Assembly: GCF_000208745.1 (NCBI RefSeq)
Contig: NC_030857.1
Span: 16,618,846 to 16,682,845, forward strand
Direction of reading: 5' to 3'
DNA: 64,000 nucleotides
Source: Theobroma cacao
Lineage: Eukaryota; Streptophyta; Magnoliopsida; Malvales; Malvaceae
The notes under the pieces are model-generated. The model was not told the DNA's origin. It worked only from the letters and a program-made list of their open reading frames with translations, and searched no databases. Made by a program: the position numbers and the translations under genes. This document shows, piece by piece, positions 23,875-39,840 of this stretch (position 1 is the stretch's first letter; the number at the start of each line of letters is the position of its first letter).

Positions 23875-26800
23875 TCAGGAGTTGAGTGTCACCGCTGGAT
23901 AGTCTTGGTAGCCTGTGATGCCTGTTATCCTTATCCGCGTATTCGGCTGCAACAGTCAGTCAATCAAAAGATCATAAACATATCAGGTGGAAGAAAACAA
24001 GTCTGTAAAACTGTCAGTTTTAGTATAACTCAAATCAGTTTATTTGTGGAACATAAGATCGGATACAGATACCAAAATGACAATGTTATGCTACCAGAAA
24101 TATTTCAGTATTGAGAAAGCAAAGATATCTAAGACTATGCACGAATCAGCAGCTGCGCAAGCATCTGGTTTGGGATTCATGGCTCCGAGCAAGGTGCAAG
24201 GGGAAAATCAGCAGCTGCTCAAGCATCTGGTTTGGGAAGAGGCTTCAGGGCCAGAGCAGAAAACAGTAGAAGGGAGGACATGAGGGCATTAATTTTGGTT
24301 TAGTCATATGAAAGAACCTAGATGATAGGACTATATATCTTTGCCTTGAATTTCAAGCCTCCAAAAGCCAGGTGTGAGTGCCAAGCAGCAGGACAGCTTC
24401 AGGAAAAGGCCTCAGGATCAGAAGAGAGAACAGATGATAGGAAGGGACGATGAGAAGGCATTGGCTTTGGTTGAGTTAAATTAGGGAACAAGATGATTGA
24501 ATTATTTATATTTTAGCAATAAATTCTAATTTGTAGTGGCTAGGTCCCCAATCAACTGTTAACTCAGAAACTTGTCATACCTGTCGATGTCCAATATTTC
24601 TCCGATAGTTTTTTTTCTTCTTGTACTTGAAGACAACTACTTTTGGATTTAATCCCTGCATTTGAATATACATATTAATGGGTCACACAGTAGGAGCAGG
24701 TGATAGTATTGTAAATAAATAAATAAATACATAACATCAGAAGCTAATTACCTGCTCTTCAACAACAGCATGTACAGCAGCGTTAGTCACCACCGGCTTT
24801 CCAATATAGGTTGTTGTTTTTGTACCCACAAGCAATACCTTGTTCAAAACAATCTGTGAAAAAAAGAGAATTTAAACATTTAAAGGCAGCTAATACAGCA
24901 TGAAAATGAAAGTCAACTAGTGATGAAATTACTGATTCTCTGGAATGTAAAAATACATGAGCATTGAGCATGAAAGTAATGCACAAACTAAAATGGGAAC
25001 ACTAAACCCCCTCCTGACTATAAATGTTCCAGACATGTAGAAACAGCCGATAACCAGCCAGGCCAAAATGGGAGTACTGGACTAGTAGAATGAAAAATGC
25101 ACAGCCTTTTGGTTCTCAATCATAACAACAGAAGATTTTTACCTTTAATTTTCTAATCACATCATAGTGGTATGATTCTAACAATAATTTCCAAATATGG
25201 AGAGAAATGCAACAACAGCCATAACAAAACAAGAATATTAAATTTTTTCTCATCTATTTCAAGTTCTACAGTGTTATTCAGAACTGAAGTTAAAAAGATA
25301 GTATTAATGACAAAGAGTAGAATGCTACAGTTCAAACCTAGCAACTCTACCCAAAATCCACCCTTTTTACGACTTAGCTAAGCCCAGGTGGCATATATTG
25401 CAGTTATACAATTTAAGTTAGTGCTAGATGGGAAACCCCAATTTTTTTTTCTCTTCTTTCTTTTCTTAGTATGCAGACTGCTGCTATATCAGAAATATAT
25501 CACTTGGATTATTATTCTCAAAACATTTTGGTACTGTTTCCATATACATTTATGCTTCTTTCAAACTTAACTAGCAAACATACCATTATGCTTTATAGAA
25601 GTATGTCTACAGATAGCAGCTGCTGCTTAGGAATTCAGAGACATACTACGAACCCAAGACTCCTTCCAGATTCTTTACACTAGGTTAATGAAGTAAATTT
25701 GCATAGTCCCAATCAAAAAGTTTTCACCAGCCACCAAGCTTCAGTTGAGCCCAACAGACCCACTCAGAGATGACACTCTTCTTCCACTGGACCCAAATAC
25801 CAGTATCAAAGAGTGGATAAAGGAAATGTAACTGACAGATCATTAACATTTAACATATTTTAAAACTATGGAAGCACCTGTCATGACTCGACACAAACTT
25901 GTTTGAAGTCAAGTAACTCCTCGAGGAAAAATCATTGGTCTTTCAGGTAAGTAGATTAAATTACTTTTAAAATAGCCATCATTACCGAAACAGCATCACC
26001 AAAGAAGAATTAATAAGTGCTATCAATAATAAAGATTACACCTGGTAACTGGTTTGTTACCTATTGATACTGCAGGGGCTGAGCCCATTATTACCCCATT
26101 TTTTCAGGTGGGCGATTAAAGCAAAGATATAGAATTCTTTCTCTTCCTAAGTCCTAATGCCCAAACTAACTCTTGGAATAATTCTCTGTAACTTCTCTCG
26201 CAATAAAACTACATCTCTGAACTTTATATCATGAATTAATGAACCAACAGATGACCATCAATTCTTTGTTTCATAAAACCAACAGTCATCTTATTGTCAA
26301 TTTCTTATATCTATCAGCCAACAAAGTTATCCTATATGTTTGATCCAATAATATTTCCCTAAGCTACCAATGAAATGAAGACTGGGAATAGTGTGGTCAA
26401 GTACCCAATAATGTGTGCTTGAAACTGAATAATTATGCTCCAGAAAATGCTAAAGGAGCCAGCTCTCTTCTATCCAAATGCGTGACCAAGACCTTAATCT
26501 TTAGAACATCTGAAGCTGGTCAACAAAACCACCATCCAGCAACCACTTTGGGAAAAAACGCAAGTATAAAAGCCAACACCTTTTTACACTGAACTAGACA
26601 TGATACTTGAAGCCTATATACTGTTCCATTCACTATGTACTTAAGGCTTTTATCCTTTCTTCCCTCTAGTAATCAGCACAGGCAAATTGTAAGTAGAGAA
26701 TATGACAATGCATGTATAAACACAATGAATTCAACCATTCAAGCAAAAATGACAACAATACTACTATTACTAACTTGATGAAAATTGCAAGCTCATTTCT

Positions 26801-27673
26801 TTCTCAAAGAGAAAGCTAAACTGTGCAAGATTTATTGAATGCTTTAATAAAGATAACAACTTCTCAAGTGATTAAGAATTAAGAAGAGGATTAAAATGCA
26901 AAAAAAAACTAAAGCACCGACCTCATCATTGACATTTGCACCTTTAAGCCTCTGAGTATAAATATATCGTCCAGGGAAAACAATATACTGGCGAGACCCA
27001 ATCTGAAACAAAACCATACTAATAAATCAAATACATTGCATACAAGGAACTTTTGTTATGAATAATCATAAATTATATCATTTGGGCAACCACAATACTT
27101 AGAAAGAAAGAGAAAAAGATGGGGAAAAAACATTAAAAAGAAAAACGTCAACCTGTTGAAGAAAACCAAAATACAGTCTGGGTGGCAGCTAAATTCGACT
27201 AAAAACACTAATAACAACTAAAAATGCCAAAAGGGTATCCGAAAAGAATCTTTAGAAATGCATAGAGACTGATAATTCCATATAAAAACACATAAAAAAC
27301 TGCTGAATTCAAAGTTATAACTCACCATGACAACAGCGAAAATCTCTTCCCTTTTGGGCTTATCCTTGTCAGCCTCAACAACCTCAGCTGGTTCTGGTGC
27401 TGGCTCTGGTTCGGACTGTATGTTATCAGGTTCGGTTTCAACAACGCCGGCGTCGGATTCAGAGGATTTGGGAATTGTACAAAATGTGGGTGTTTTGGAG
27501 AGGAGAGGAGAGGGAGTGAGCCTGAAAGAAAAAGGGTTAGAGAGAGAGAAAAAGGGAGTTTTGGAAGGAGAAAAAAGAAGAGAATTTTGGTGGTGGGGAT
27601 GATTAGAGATTTTGCAATGAGTGGCGAAAGAAGAACAGAGAGCCAACGTTGCATGAGCTGAGGAGGACGCCAT
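23875..27673 (-). CDS. RPL21: Plastid 50S ribosomal protein L21 (bL21c), nuclear-encoded
   Basis: Exons (- strand order) 27673-27326, 27002-26922, 24853-24752, 24655-24581 and 23946-23875 join to 225 aa, all phase 0 and GT-AG. Residues 1-70 are Ser/Thr/Pro-rich with few acidic residues, a typical chloroplast transit peptide (MASSSAHATLALCSSFATHC). An acidic linker follows (about 75-105, repeating EPEPAPEPAE). The L21 domain starts at KREEIFAVVM and contains IGSRQYIVFPGRYIYTQRLK, NKVLLVGTKTTTYIGKPVV, VFKYKKKKNYRRNIGHRQ and TRIRITGITGYQDYP. It acts in the large subunit of the chloroplast ribosome, binding 23S rRNA. The tail ends at AVTLNS, shorter than the acidic tail I recall for Arabidopsis. 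A hairpin lies in the leader. Confidence 0.95.
24148..24475. repeat. Duplicated segments inside the last L21 intron
   Basis: GCAGCTGCGCAAGCATCTGG near 24151 recurs as GCAGCTGCTCAAGCATCTGG near 24210. The GCTTCAGGGCCAGAGCAGAA block near 24241 recurs in altered form near 24410 (GGCCTCAGGATCAGAAGAGA), each followed by GGGCATTAATTTTGGTT or AGGCATTGGCTTTGGTT. These are local duplications within intron 4. Confidence 0.65.
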
Positions 27674-27691
27674 TGGTTTTTTTGGTTTTGC

Positions 27692-27715
27692 AGCTCACTG
27701 CAAAAGAAGTGAGCT
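27692..27715 (-). promoter_or_regulatory. 5'UTR hairpin of the L21 gene
   Basis: AGCTCACT (27692-27699) and AGTGAGCT (27708-27715) form a perfect 8 bp inverted repeat with an 8-base loop. It lies about 18 bases before the L21 start codon on the - strand. An effect on translation is conjecture. Confidence 0.4.
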
Positions 27716-27805
27716 TCCTCTTATTACCCCTCCTCCGCCTCTTCTGAACAATAGACTTATCCTATCCATTTTCTGTCCCAATGTCCATTATGCCCTTTTG
27801 AATAA

Positions 27806-28095
27806 TAATAATAAGCATTCTTTGAGTATTATTTTTATTATTTACTTTATATTTTCAAAAGTAAAAATAAATGAATAAATAAATTTTATTATTTTATTAT
27901 ACTCATTAATATTTCAAGTTATATTATATTCACGTGACTTTGACATAAAATATAAAACATATTATGTTACCATGTAAATCTAGGATATTTCAGTATAATA
28001 TGTCACTGTTACTTTATATAATATTGAATTTGAATAAAAATTTATTTAATTTATTTTAATAATTAAGTAATTTTTTTGGTATTATCCCAATGTAA
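27806..28095. repeat. AT-rich remnant, possibly of the MITE-like family
   Basis: The right end, reversed, reads GGATAATACCAAAAAAATTA, and the inner text ATTGAATTTGAATAAAAATT resembles the family arms. The left end is not clear. It lies between the L21 promoter and the kinase gene's 3' end. Confidence 0.3.
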
Positions 28096-28426
28096 TACTT
28101 TACTCATAGCATTTTACTTTTTGGGCAAAAGAAGGCAGTATTAGTCAAAGGTAAGAATAGGAGAATAGAATTGGTTATAAGGCTACAACATCCATGAAGC
28201 TGACAATTAGTGAACTTAGACTGAAAATTTTATTATTCTACCAAATACCATAGCAGCTGGTGTCATTTGCAGTAACCTTTAAAGGATAAACAAAATGTTA
28301 ATCTTCACATTCCTCCTAGAGTACATCACTTTGAATAAAACCCAATCATCACCCTAAACAACCATTGACATCTTCCATTTCAGTATCACAAAATGTTGCT
28401 AACTTCACAGAAGAGATTGAATTTTT

Positions 28427-32425
<3,999 letters not shown>

Positions 32426-32620
32426 TGCAGAAAATATCTCAGATGGGATCTCTGTCTCTTTCACTTTCTTTCTCCCCTCTTGTTTGCTGTTGTTTTCTTC
32501 TTCTTTCTTCTGTTTCTTGTTGTAAGCTTGTAATTGGATTGGTGACCTTCGTATGGTCCTTTACCGATGAAATGGAAGGCAGAGACAGCTCAAAACTTTA
32601 TCTTTTTGGAAGTTTTCAGC

Positions 32621-32630
32621 TTTTTATATA
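32621..32630 (-). promoter_or_regulatory. TATA box of the kinase gene
   Basis: On the - strand the sequence is TATATAAAAA, followed about 30 bases downstream by a plausible transcript start near 32595. A purine-rich leader (GAAGAAAGAAGAAGAAAAC) continues to the ATG at 32425. Confidence 0.6.
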
Positions 32631-32843
32631 GTTAGAAGTGTAGAATTGTTGACGGTGGAGATGGGATTATTATCTTAAACCTAGTATTCAATATGGTATA
32701 AATAATCAGGAGGAGTTTTCAATCTTGGACCATTGGAGAATGAGATCCCATTGTTGGATATAATATTAAACTCTGTTCATCATCTCATCCACATCAGCAT
32801 TTTAGAGTCCATAGCATAGGGTCATAATTTTTGTTATTAATTG

Positions 32844-33205
32844 CTGGTATAATTTTAAAAAAAAATTAAATTATTAAAAAATTTAAATAAATTTTTATTT
32901 TTTTTATTATGTTCAATCAAATTTTATTTTTTTTATTTTAAATTCAAAATTTTACTTATCATTTTATATCCACATAACACCAATATAATATTAACGTAAA
33001 AAACAAAAAACATCATTTAATTATATTATCATGTTATATTATTATCAATTATGGTATGTTAATATGTCATATTATCATCAAATATGACATATTAATATGT
33101 TTTATTAACATCACATAATATATCATGATAAATAATATTTTAATTAAATTAATTATTAATAATAAAAATTTATTTAATTTAAATTAAAAACATATAAAAA
33201 TAATA
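32844..33205. repeat. MITE-like inverted-repeat element, copy F
   Basis: It starts CTGGTATAATTTTAAAA and carries the family text TTATTATGTTCAATCAAATT and TCATTTTATATCCACATAAC. The central repeats of TATCATG/CATATTA are present, but the right arm is eroded after about 33190. It lies 400 bp upstream of the kinase gene. Confidence 0.6.
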
Positions 33206-33986
33206 TATATAAGAATATATGTGAATAATTGTGTGCATGCACCAAATTAAATCGTGAGGGTCACCCACCCCCGTCAGAGTCCTTGAAAGTAAATATTAAG
33301 GGCGCATGTCCTACACTTTGAGGGCGATAAGGGACAGAGCAAGTCCAGGTCACTAGTCTCATCTGCTCGGTCAATTTCAACTTTTAAAAAAAGTCGGTCT
33401 GCCATTGTTTTTCTCTTTATATTACTTTTCTTTGTTCATTTTTTTAAAATATTTCTAAATTATATCATTTTTTGACACCTAATAAATACTCTTTCATTAT
33501 TTTCCAAAGATTTTTTTTATTTTTTTTGGTCATTTTTATAAAAAAATAAAATTTTGATATGAATTACATATTATAATTAAAGTTTTATTTCTTAATTTTA
33601 TGAAAATAAAAAAGAAATAAAGAATAAGAGACAAAAGGAGCATATAATTCTTTTGTTTATATAAATAAATCGTTGTTAAAATTAACTTGCAAATGCTCTT
33701 AACAAAAAGACCTCAGCAACGTTGTTTGGTTCCATGGAATGAGCCATTCCATCCCATTCCGACCGCATCTATATTTCGGATAAGGGATTGGTTATTTTGA
33801 TCAAAAAGTCTATTTCGAGTTTGATCGGAATAACCATTCTCCTCCTCTTATGTTTGGTCAGAGGGAATGCTATAACCATTCTTTCCTATTCCTTACCTCC
33901 TTTTAAAATTGTGTTTGATTCACGGAAGAAAACGGAATAGTCATTACCGATTATGTTGGAATAGGTTAGAACAATTATTGGAACAA
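33206..33986. other. Intergenic, no gene recognised
   Basis: A less AT-rich stretch at 33240-33380 and a part (33718-33960) repeating GGAATG/CATTCC motifs (GAATGAGCCATTCCATCCCA) that look repeat-derived. Nothing is identifiable. Confidence 0.4.
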
Positions 33987-34426
33987 AATGTTCTTAGTGT
34001 TTGTTTAGTTTTTTTTTAGCTTATTTATCTCTTAAAAGTAAAAATCGGGTCAAATATGATTTTTTGAAAAACTTTTAAAAAATAATATTTTTTTAAAAAA
34101 TAATATTTTCTAAAATAAAATTTTTAAAAAAAGAGCTTAAAAAAAATTTCAAAGAGAAGTTTTTTCTTCTCTTCTTTTAAAAATACAAAAAAAATTTATT
34201 TTTGTCCAAAAAATATCTTTATTAGTTAAAAATAATTATAATATTACCCTATAAAAAAATACTTTCTATGATAATTTTAACAAAAATTATAATTTATAAA
34301 AAAAAACTTATAAAAAAATTTATCAAATAACTTTAAAATAATTTTAAAAATTATTATTTTTTATAAAAACTTCATAATAGCTTTTAAGTTAAAAAAAAAT
34401 CAGACCAAACAAATTCTTAATCAACT
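33987..34426. repeat. AT-rich element with inverted termini
   Basis: The left end is TTCTTAGTGTTTGTTTAGTT and the reversed right end ATTAAGAATTTGTTTGGTCT, an imperfect inverted pair. The inner arms also mirror each other (TTTTTTTTTAGCTTA against TAAGTTAAAAAAAAA), about 440 bp in all. The wording is close to the AT-rich repeat at 15,757-16,295. Confidence 0.5.
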
Positions 34427-35148
34427 TCTTTATATCTCTACTCATCTGCCTCTATCATTCTCTCTCTAAATTTATTCCACCGCCGGTGTCTCCACGGCCA
34501 AATTGGGCCGTGAGATTAAGGGTTTGGGTTTTATCAAAATACACCTAGTTTGATCTAGTTTCAGAGTGTTGAGTCTGCATGAGCCTTTGGGTTGAAATAT
34601 CTTGGTTAGAGGTTCGACTTGGGCTTGTGTAGGGCTGAACTGGGTCCTCTAGGCTCCTTGGCCATCGTCTAACCACCACCTTCGGAATATTGAAGAATAG
34701 TACTAAAGAGAAGAGAGGAGATGAGAGGATTTCAGAAATGAGGAGGTATTTATAGCTTAAGAGGTTGCAATGAACCATCTGAGATTAAAGGTACTGAACA
34801 ACTCAAATCCAAAGACAAATTCGCGATACTTATCTCGAAAATTGGCTGGCCAATTGACACAAAAGAATGTCGATTTGTGTCGATAGGCCCTTGGTGATTA
34901 ATATATAGCGTAAGGATGCATTTGTGATTAATATATCTATATATATCAAAAAAATAAATAAAAATGAAACCAAGTAGACCAATGATAGATAGATTGAAAT
35001 ATAAAACCAATCTTAGTGCAGATTGAATTATCATTAAAGCACACACCAATAACACATAGTGCAGCGAACAGGTCATATTGCTTTATACAAGGAGACCATT
35101 GTTTGATAGATTTGTTGATTGCTAGGGTAAAAGAAAGTTTCTTGTGCC
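34427..35148. other. Intergenic 3' of the inhibitor gene
   Basis: No gene was supported. The - strand frames at 34545-34778 and 34750-35076 lack any domain. The part next to 35148 is probably the 3'UTR of the inhibitor gene. Confidence 0.5.
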
Positions 35149-36648
35149 CTAGTGCAGCTGCCCTGGTGCAGAATGCAGCTGGAGAGTCCTGCTCGGGACA
35201 ACCTGAAGAACGCCGGGTTGCTCTGCCACAAACAATTGTAAGGTAATCAACTTATGTGTGTATCATCCGAAATGTTCAAATCATTGAGAATTGTATGAAA
35301 TGCTGTAATAAGACAAATGTAACAAGAACCTTTATGTTCACAAAAAGAAAAAGGTACGTGCAACAAAATAACTAGAAAAGACCTAGCCTTTCCATGATTT
35401 AATCTCACAACAAAACCATTTGACAACTAAAACCTAGAGATCATTCCAAAACACAATAACTCAATGTTCCTCACTTTTCTTTCCAGTTTATATTCATCTT
35501 CTACTGCCAATTATCAAGCATTCCCTTTGAACCTTAGACCCGAATATTGTTAGTATAATGCATAACTAGCACAGTGCTTTCTCATTTCTTCACACATACA
35601 ACCATTCACACAATCTACATCTTTTAACAATGCAGCAGTCTTGCCTTAAGGCACAACAAGGATGGAAAGCCCCAAACCTAAATAATAAAACAAGCAAGTT
35701 ATCCCATCACAATCTGCTCAAACCAGCCTTAAAACACCAAAGGCTAAGATCCTTAGAAAACAAAACATTTTGAATCATAATGAATTAGCAATTCACAAAA
35801 GATTGGTGATCCTGCAATTGCGAAGTATAGCCCGCAAAGAGAGAATAACTGAATGGTTAATTGTTAAAATAAGTGAGCAAGCAAAGACAAATGCTTTATA
35901 AGTTGCATTTCTACAATTTTGTAACAAATAAGAAATCGGGTCCCTCATCTCATCTTTAAAGAAACCAAAACAGCAGCAGCTCCTTAAAAGTTGTTTCTTT
36001 GGTTATACATTGAATTCCACACCAGTGCAAGGATGCTCTTTCAATATAAACTACAACTTCCTTCTGACAATTGTTGTCGATAAGATCATACTCATTTTGA
36101 GTTATGAACTACAGATAAAGAAACAAGTAACACCACTGGGGATGAAGCTTTAAAATCCCAAGCTAACCATTGGGATGTTCTTGGGAAAGTATTCTTCCCC
36201 TCAAGGGAAATTTGAACTCATAATTATGAATCAGATAAGGGTTTCTTCTAATAAACATGAGAAACTGAACTCCACCAACGTACACTTCTTCCGTAATTGA
36301 AACAAGAGGAAAACAAGAGCACTTACTCGAGATTTCCGCAACCTGCTCGGGAGTAAGCTTGGCGGAGAAACCGCTAGCAGCCGTCTTGTAACTGTAAATA
36401 AGCGCCTCCTTAGCGGCCTCCTCGCTGCCGAGGACGGAGGAGAGGGTTCGGATGTGATAGGCTTCAGGCTGCTCATCCTGAGGCTTCTCGGTGTAAACGA
36501 TGTGGACGGCCGCCGCCGATGACGACGAAAGCGACGACGACTTGGATGAATCTACAGATTCAGCCATTTGGATCAAACAACTCAGATTGAAAATCAAACA
36601 CAGAATCAGAAGCGATTTAATGTAAAAACAGGCAATGGGTGTCTGCAT
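35149..36648 (-). CDS. Subtilisin-propeptide-like inhibitor (I9 domain, SPI-1 type)
   Basis: Exon 1 36648-36327 and exon 2 35222-35149 (- strand order) join with GT-AG ends and a 1.1 kb intron to 131 aa. The I9 fold is clear: VHIVYTEKPQDEQPEAYHIR, TLSSVLGSEEAAKEALIYSY, KTAASGFSAKLTPEQVAEIS, then KQPGVLQVVPSRTLQLHSAP across the junction. Only the propeptide-like domain is present, with no catalytic subtilase part, as in Arabidopsis SPI-1, a stand-alone inhibitor of subtilases. Two starts are possible. ATG 36648 adds a hydrophobic segment (FYIKSLLILCLIFNLSCLIQ) that looks like a secretion signal and gives a length near the roughly 136 aa I recall for SPI-1. ATG 36567 gives 104 aa without a signal and fits better the TATA box at 36669-36676, which is too close to 36648. 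The first is annotated tentatively. Confidence 0.88.
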
Positions 36649-36668
36649 ATTTGGGCAGTGCCTCCCCC

Positions 36669-36676
36669 TTTTTATA
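36669..36676 (-). promoter_or_regulatory. TATA box of the inhibitor gene
   Basis: The - strand reads GGGTATAAAAAGGGGG. Transcription would start near 36640-36650, that is at or just after the first candidate ATG, which bears on the start choice. Confidence 0.55.
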
Positions 36677-36991
36677 CCCTTGTTTGTATCGAGGAAGAAG
36701 TTTTCTGGAATGGAAGAATTTTCCTTTCTGATTTTTTGTTCACTCAAATCTTAGCCATTAAGTTATTAAAATATTTTGTATTTATCTGATTACATGATTA
36801 CGTGTTGCATTCGTGTATCGTTGCCCCCAAAGCCCTATTCTTGTCTTTTCCCTGTTATCCATTTTTTCTCCATCTTGCTCCCAAAATCCGACAAGTGGAA
36901 CTTTATTCCGCATACATAAAAAATAATTGATTAAAATATTTTTTTATTAGTTTTAAAAATTATTATTATATTTTTAAATAAATTTTAAAGA

Positions 36992-37286
36992 TGTTATGAA
37001 AAATAATTTAAAAAAATAAATAAAAATAACTAAAAGAACAATTAAAGAGAAGAAAGAAAGTGTTTACGGAGGAGAAAAGATATCTTATTGAAGCGTATAT
37101 ATCTTACAAATAAAGTGAATAGGTTTATTTATAGGCTAACAACCCCTTAAATCATAGTCCTAATCTAATTCTATCTAAGAGTTCAAATCATATTGCATTT
37201 CTTGTATCTTGCCTTTTAAACTGTTTTGATTTGGTCTGCACTTCTTGGGTCATAATATAATGAACACTTACATATTTATTCATAAC
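36992..37286 (-). repeat. 3' LTR of the Copia element
   Basis: 295 bp. It shares TCATAGTCCTAATCTAATTC and AAGAGTTCAAATCATATTGC with the right copy but has several substitutions and indels. In element orientation (- strand) it is the 3' LTR. Confidence 0.9.
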
Positions 37287-37438
37287 ACTCCCCATTGAAT
37301 ATTCATTGTATTAAGAATATGCCTCGTTAAAACCTTACTAGAAAAAAACTTCATAGGAAAAAATCCGAGTTAAGGAAAAATAGTACATAATTCTTTTTAA
37401 GAATACGCTTTTGAAATATTGCCTCATTAAAAACCTTA

Positions 37439-37777
37439 TCAAGAAAAACCCAATGAGAAAAACATTGATGAAGGAAAATAGTACAGTGCGTATTTTACTC
37501 CTCCTGATAACTGCATTATAGAGATCTTTAAAATGATGCATTTCAACTTTTTAAATGTTGCAATAAAAAGGGCTTTAGTGAACAAATCTGCTAGATTGTC
37601 ACTTAACTGAATTTGTTGAACACTAATTTCATCCTTTTCTTGAAGGTCATGAGTGAAGAAAAATTTTGGCAAAATATGTTTTGTTCGATCGTCTTTAATA
37701 TATCCTTCCTTTAGTTGTTCTATGCAAGCAATATTATTCTCATATAACATTGCTGGAATTTTCTTCTTGGTTGACAT
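37439..37777 (-). pseudogene. Copia RNase H C-terminal remnant
   Basis: The - strand frame contains EQLKEGYIKDDRTKHILPKF, FFTHDLQEKDEISVQQIQLS and DNLADLFTKAL, the recognisable end of Copia RNase H. The catalytic part upstream is not readable in one frame. Confidence 0.8.
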
Positions 37778-38668
37778 GCCACACGTTTCTCAAATATGTT
37801 ATATTACAGATCTTAACCAGACACATTCATAACTTGTTCATGAGTTGCTAAAAATTTTTGCATGGTTAGAAGAAGTAGCAATTATAGTTTGCTTTATAAA
37901 ACATCATGAAATATTCGTACTTCCATATGTGAATAAGTAACATGTATAGGATCGAGCTTTATGTGGATCTGATAAATATCCTGCATCTGCATAATTAATT
38001 AAATTTTATTTTGATGCATTTGAATAATATAAGCCTATATCCATTGTTCCTCGGAGATATCGAAGTATATGTTTAATTTCATTCCAATGTCTTCGAGTTG
38101 GAGAAGAACTATGTTTTGCTAGTAAATTCACCGCAATTGATATATCAAGTCATGTATTGCTAGCAAGATACATTAGTACTCCAATTGTAATAAGACACGG
38201 TACTTCAGGATCAAGAAATTCTTCATTATCCTCACGAGGTCAAAAAAGTCTTTTTTCACATCTTATAACCTTACAACCATTGGTGAACTCAATGGATATG
38301 CTTTCTCCATATGAAATCGTTTTAGCACTTTTGCTGTAAAATTAGATTAATGGACAAATATTCCATTTGTCAAGTGTTTAATCTAAAGACTCAAACAAAA
38401 CTTTGTTTTTCAAGATCTTTCATCTCAAATTCTCTCTTTAAGTAATCCAAGGCTTTTAATAACTCTTCAAGAGTTCCAATAATGTTCAAGCCATCAATAT
38501 AAACAACAATTATAATAAATTCATATCTAAACCCCTTTTATAAAATACATGGGCATATAGGATTATTACTATAGCTTTTTTCAACAAATTATCACTAAGG
38601 GGATTATACCACATGTGTCTGGATTGCTTTAATCCATATAAAGATTTATTTAATTTAATCAAGTAAAT

Positions 38669-39065
38669 TTATCGAGGGTTCAAATTTTGTGCTTCAAGCA
38701 ACTTAAATCTTTTAAGGATTTTCATATAGATATTGATATCAAATGAGCCATATGAATAGGCTGTAGCTACACTCATTAGACGTATTTTCATTTTCTCATT
38801 TTTTGCCAAACTAGTTAATATAGAATTGTAATTGTGTCCACCGCAAAGAATATCTCTTTTCATATTTAATACCAGCTCTTTGGGTAAAACATTGTACGAT
38901 AAGTCGTGCTTTATATCTCATAATCTCATTTTTCTCATTTCGTATTCGCACAAATATCCATTTATATCTCATTAGTTTTACATCATTTGATGTACAGACT
39001 ACAAGTTCAAAAACTTCATGTTTTGCAATTAAATTCAATTCCACTTTGATTACGTCTTTCCACAT
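38669..39065 (-). pseudogene. Copia reverse-transcriptase remnant
   Basis: The frame at 38811-39065 reads KVELNLIAKHEVFELVV, KLMRYKWIFVRIRNEKNEIM and RYKARLIVQCFTQRAGIKYE (usual RYKARLVAQGFTQ). The frame at 38669-38863 continues with VATAYSYGSFDINIYMKILK. The YxDD region was not found intact. Confidence 0.85.
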
Positions 39066-39639
39066 TGGCCAATCATTTATATGTCTACATTCTTCAATAA
39101 ATATAAGTTCAAGATCCTCTTTTTTCTTTCATAATAGTGAGCTCTATATTATATACAAAATATCGTCGACGTTTATTTACCGGTTCCATCTTTTCCCATC
39201 ACGACATAATTGATTGAGATATCTTCATTTTCAATGATTTCAAGTACCTGAATTTCTTCTGAAATTTTTTATCAATTATATCAAGGGCCTCTTCTAGAGT
39301 TTCTACTTCCTCTTTCTGACCATCTTAAATATTTGCTCATCTTCTTTTTCGAGGATTTATCTTTGGAACCGATTGATTTTCACACTTCTGACGTGCCTTG
39401 TCCTACATGGACATCAATGCTAATAGGAACATTTGCAGCTGGTATATAAGATTTAGTTATTCCCTTTAGATCAGTAAATACGTTTGGTAACTGATTTACT
39501 ATATTTTGTAAAATAATTATCTTTTGAACTTCAAGTTCATATTGCTTTGTACAAGGATCAAAACTAAATAATGATAATTCACTTTAAGAAATTTCCTCTT
39601 TCAGCTACTTATTTTTTTCCCCTAATGTTACAAAAATTG

Positions 39640-39840
39640 TTTCATCAAAATAACAATTGACAAACTTTGTCATGAATAAATCTCTTATCGATAATTCTAA
39701 ATATTTAATTACAAATGGAGATTTGCATCCAACATATATTTCTAACCTCCTTTGAGGACCCATCTTTGTGCATTGTGGTGGAGCAATTGAAATATATACC
39801 GCATATTCAAAAACTTCTTAAATGGAAAATATTTGGTTCC
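39640..39840 (-). pseudogene. Copia integrase C-terminal remnant
   Basis: The - strand reads in pieces AVYISIAPPQCTKMGPQRRL, EIYVGCKSPFVIKYLE and DLFMTKFVNCYFDETIF. This is the GCAVYVPIAPPQ...LGIYVG...RYLEP...DCHFNE block of Copia integrases, with frame breaks. Confidence 0.75.

Noticed and set aside
32426..32464. Longer kinase N-terminus starting [12 protein letters not shown]
   Set aside because: The upstream position is a GTG, not an ATG; the first ATG in frame is at 32425.
36748..36991. Further N-terminal extension of the inhibitor upstream of 36648
   Set aside because: It would run through the TATA box and has no signal-like or family-like features.
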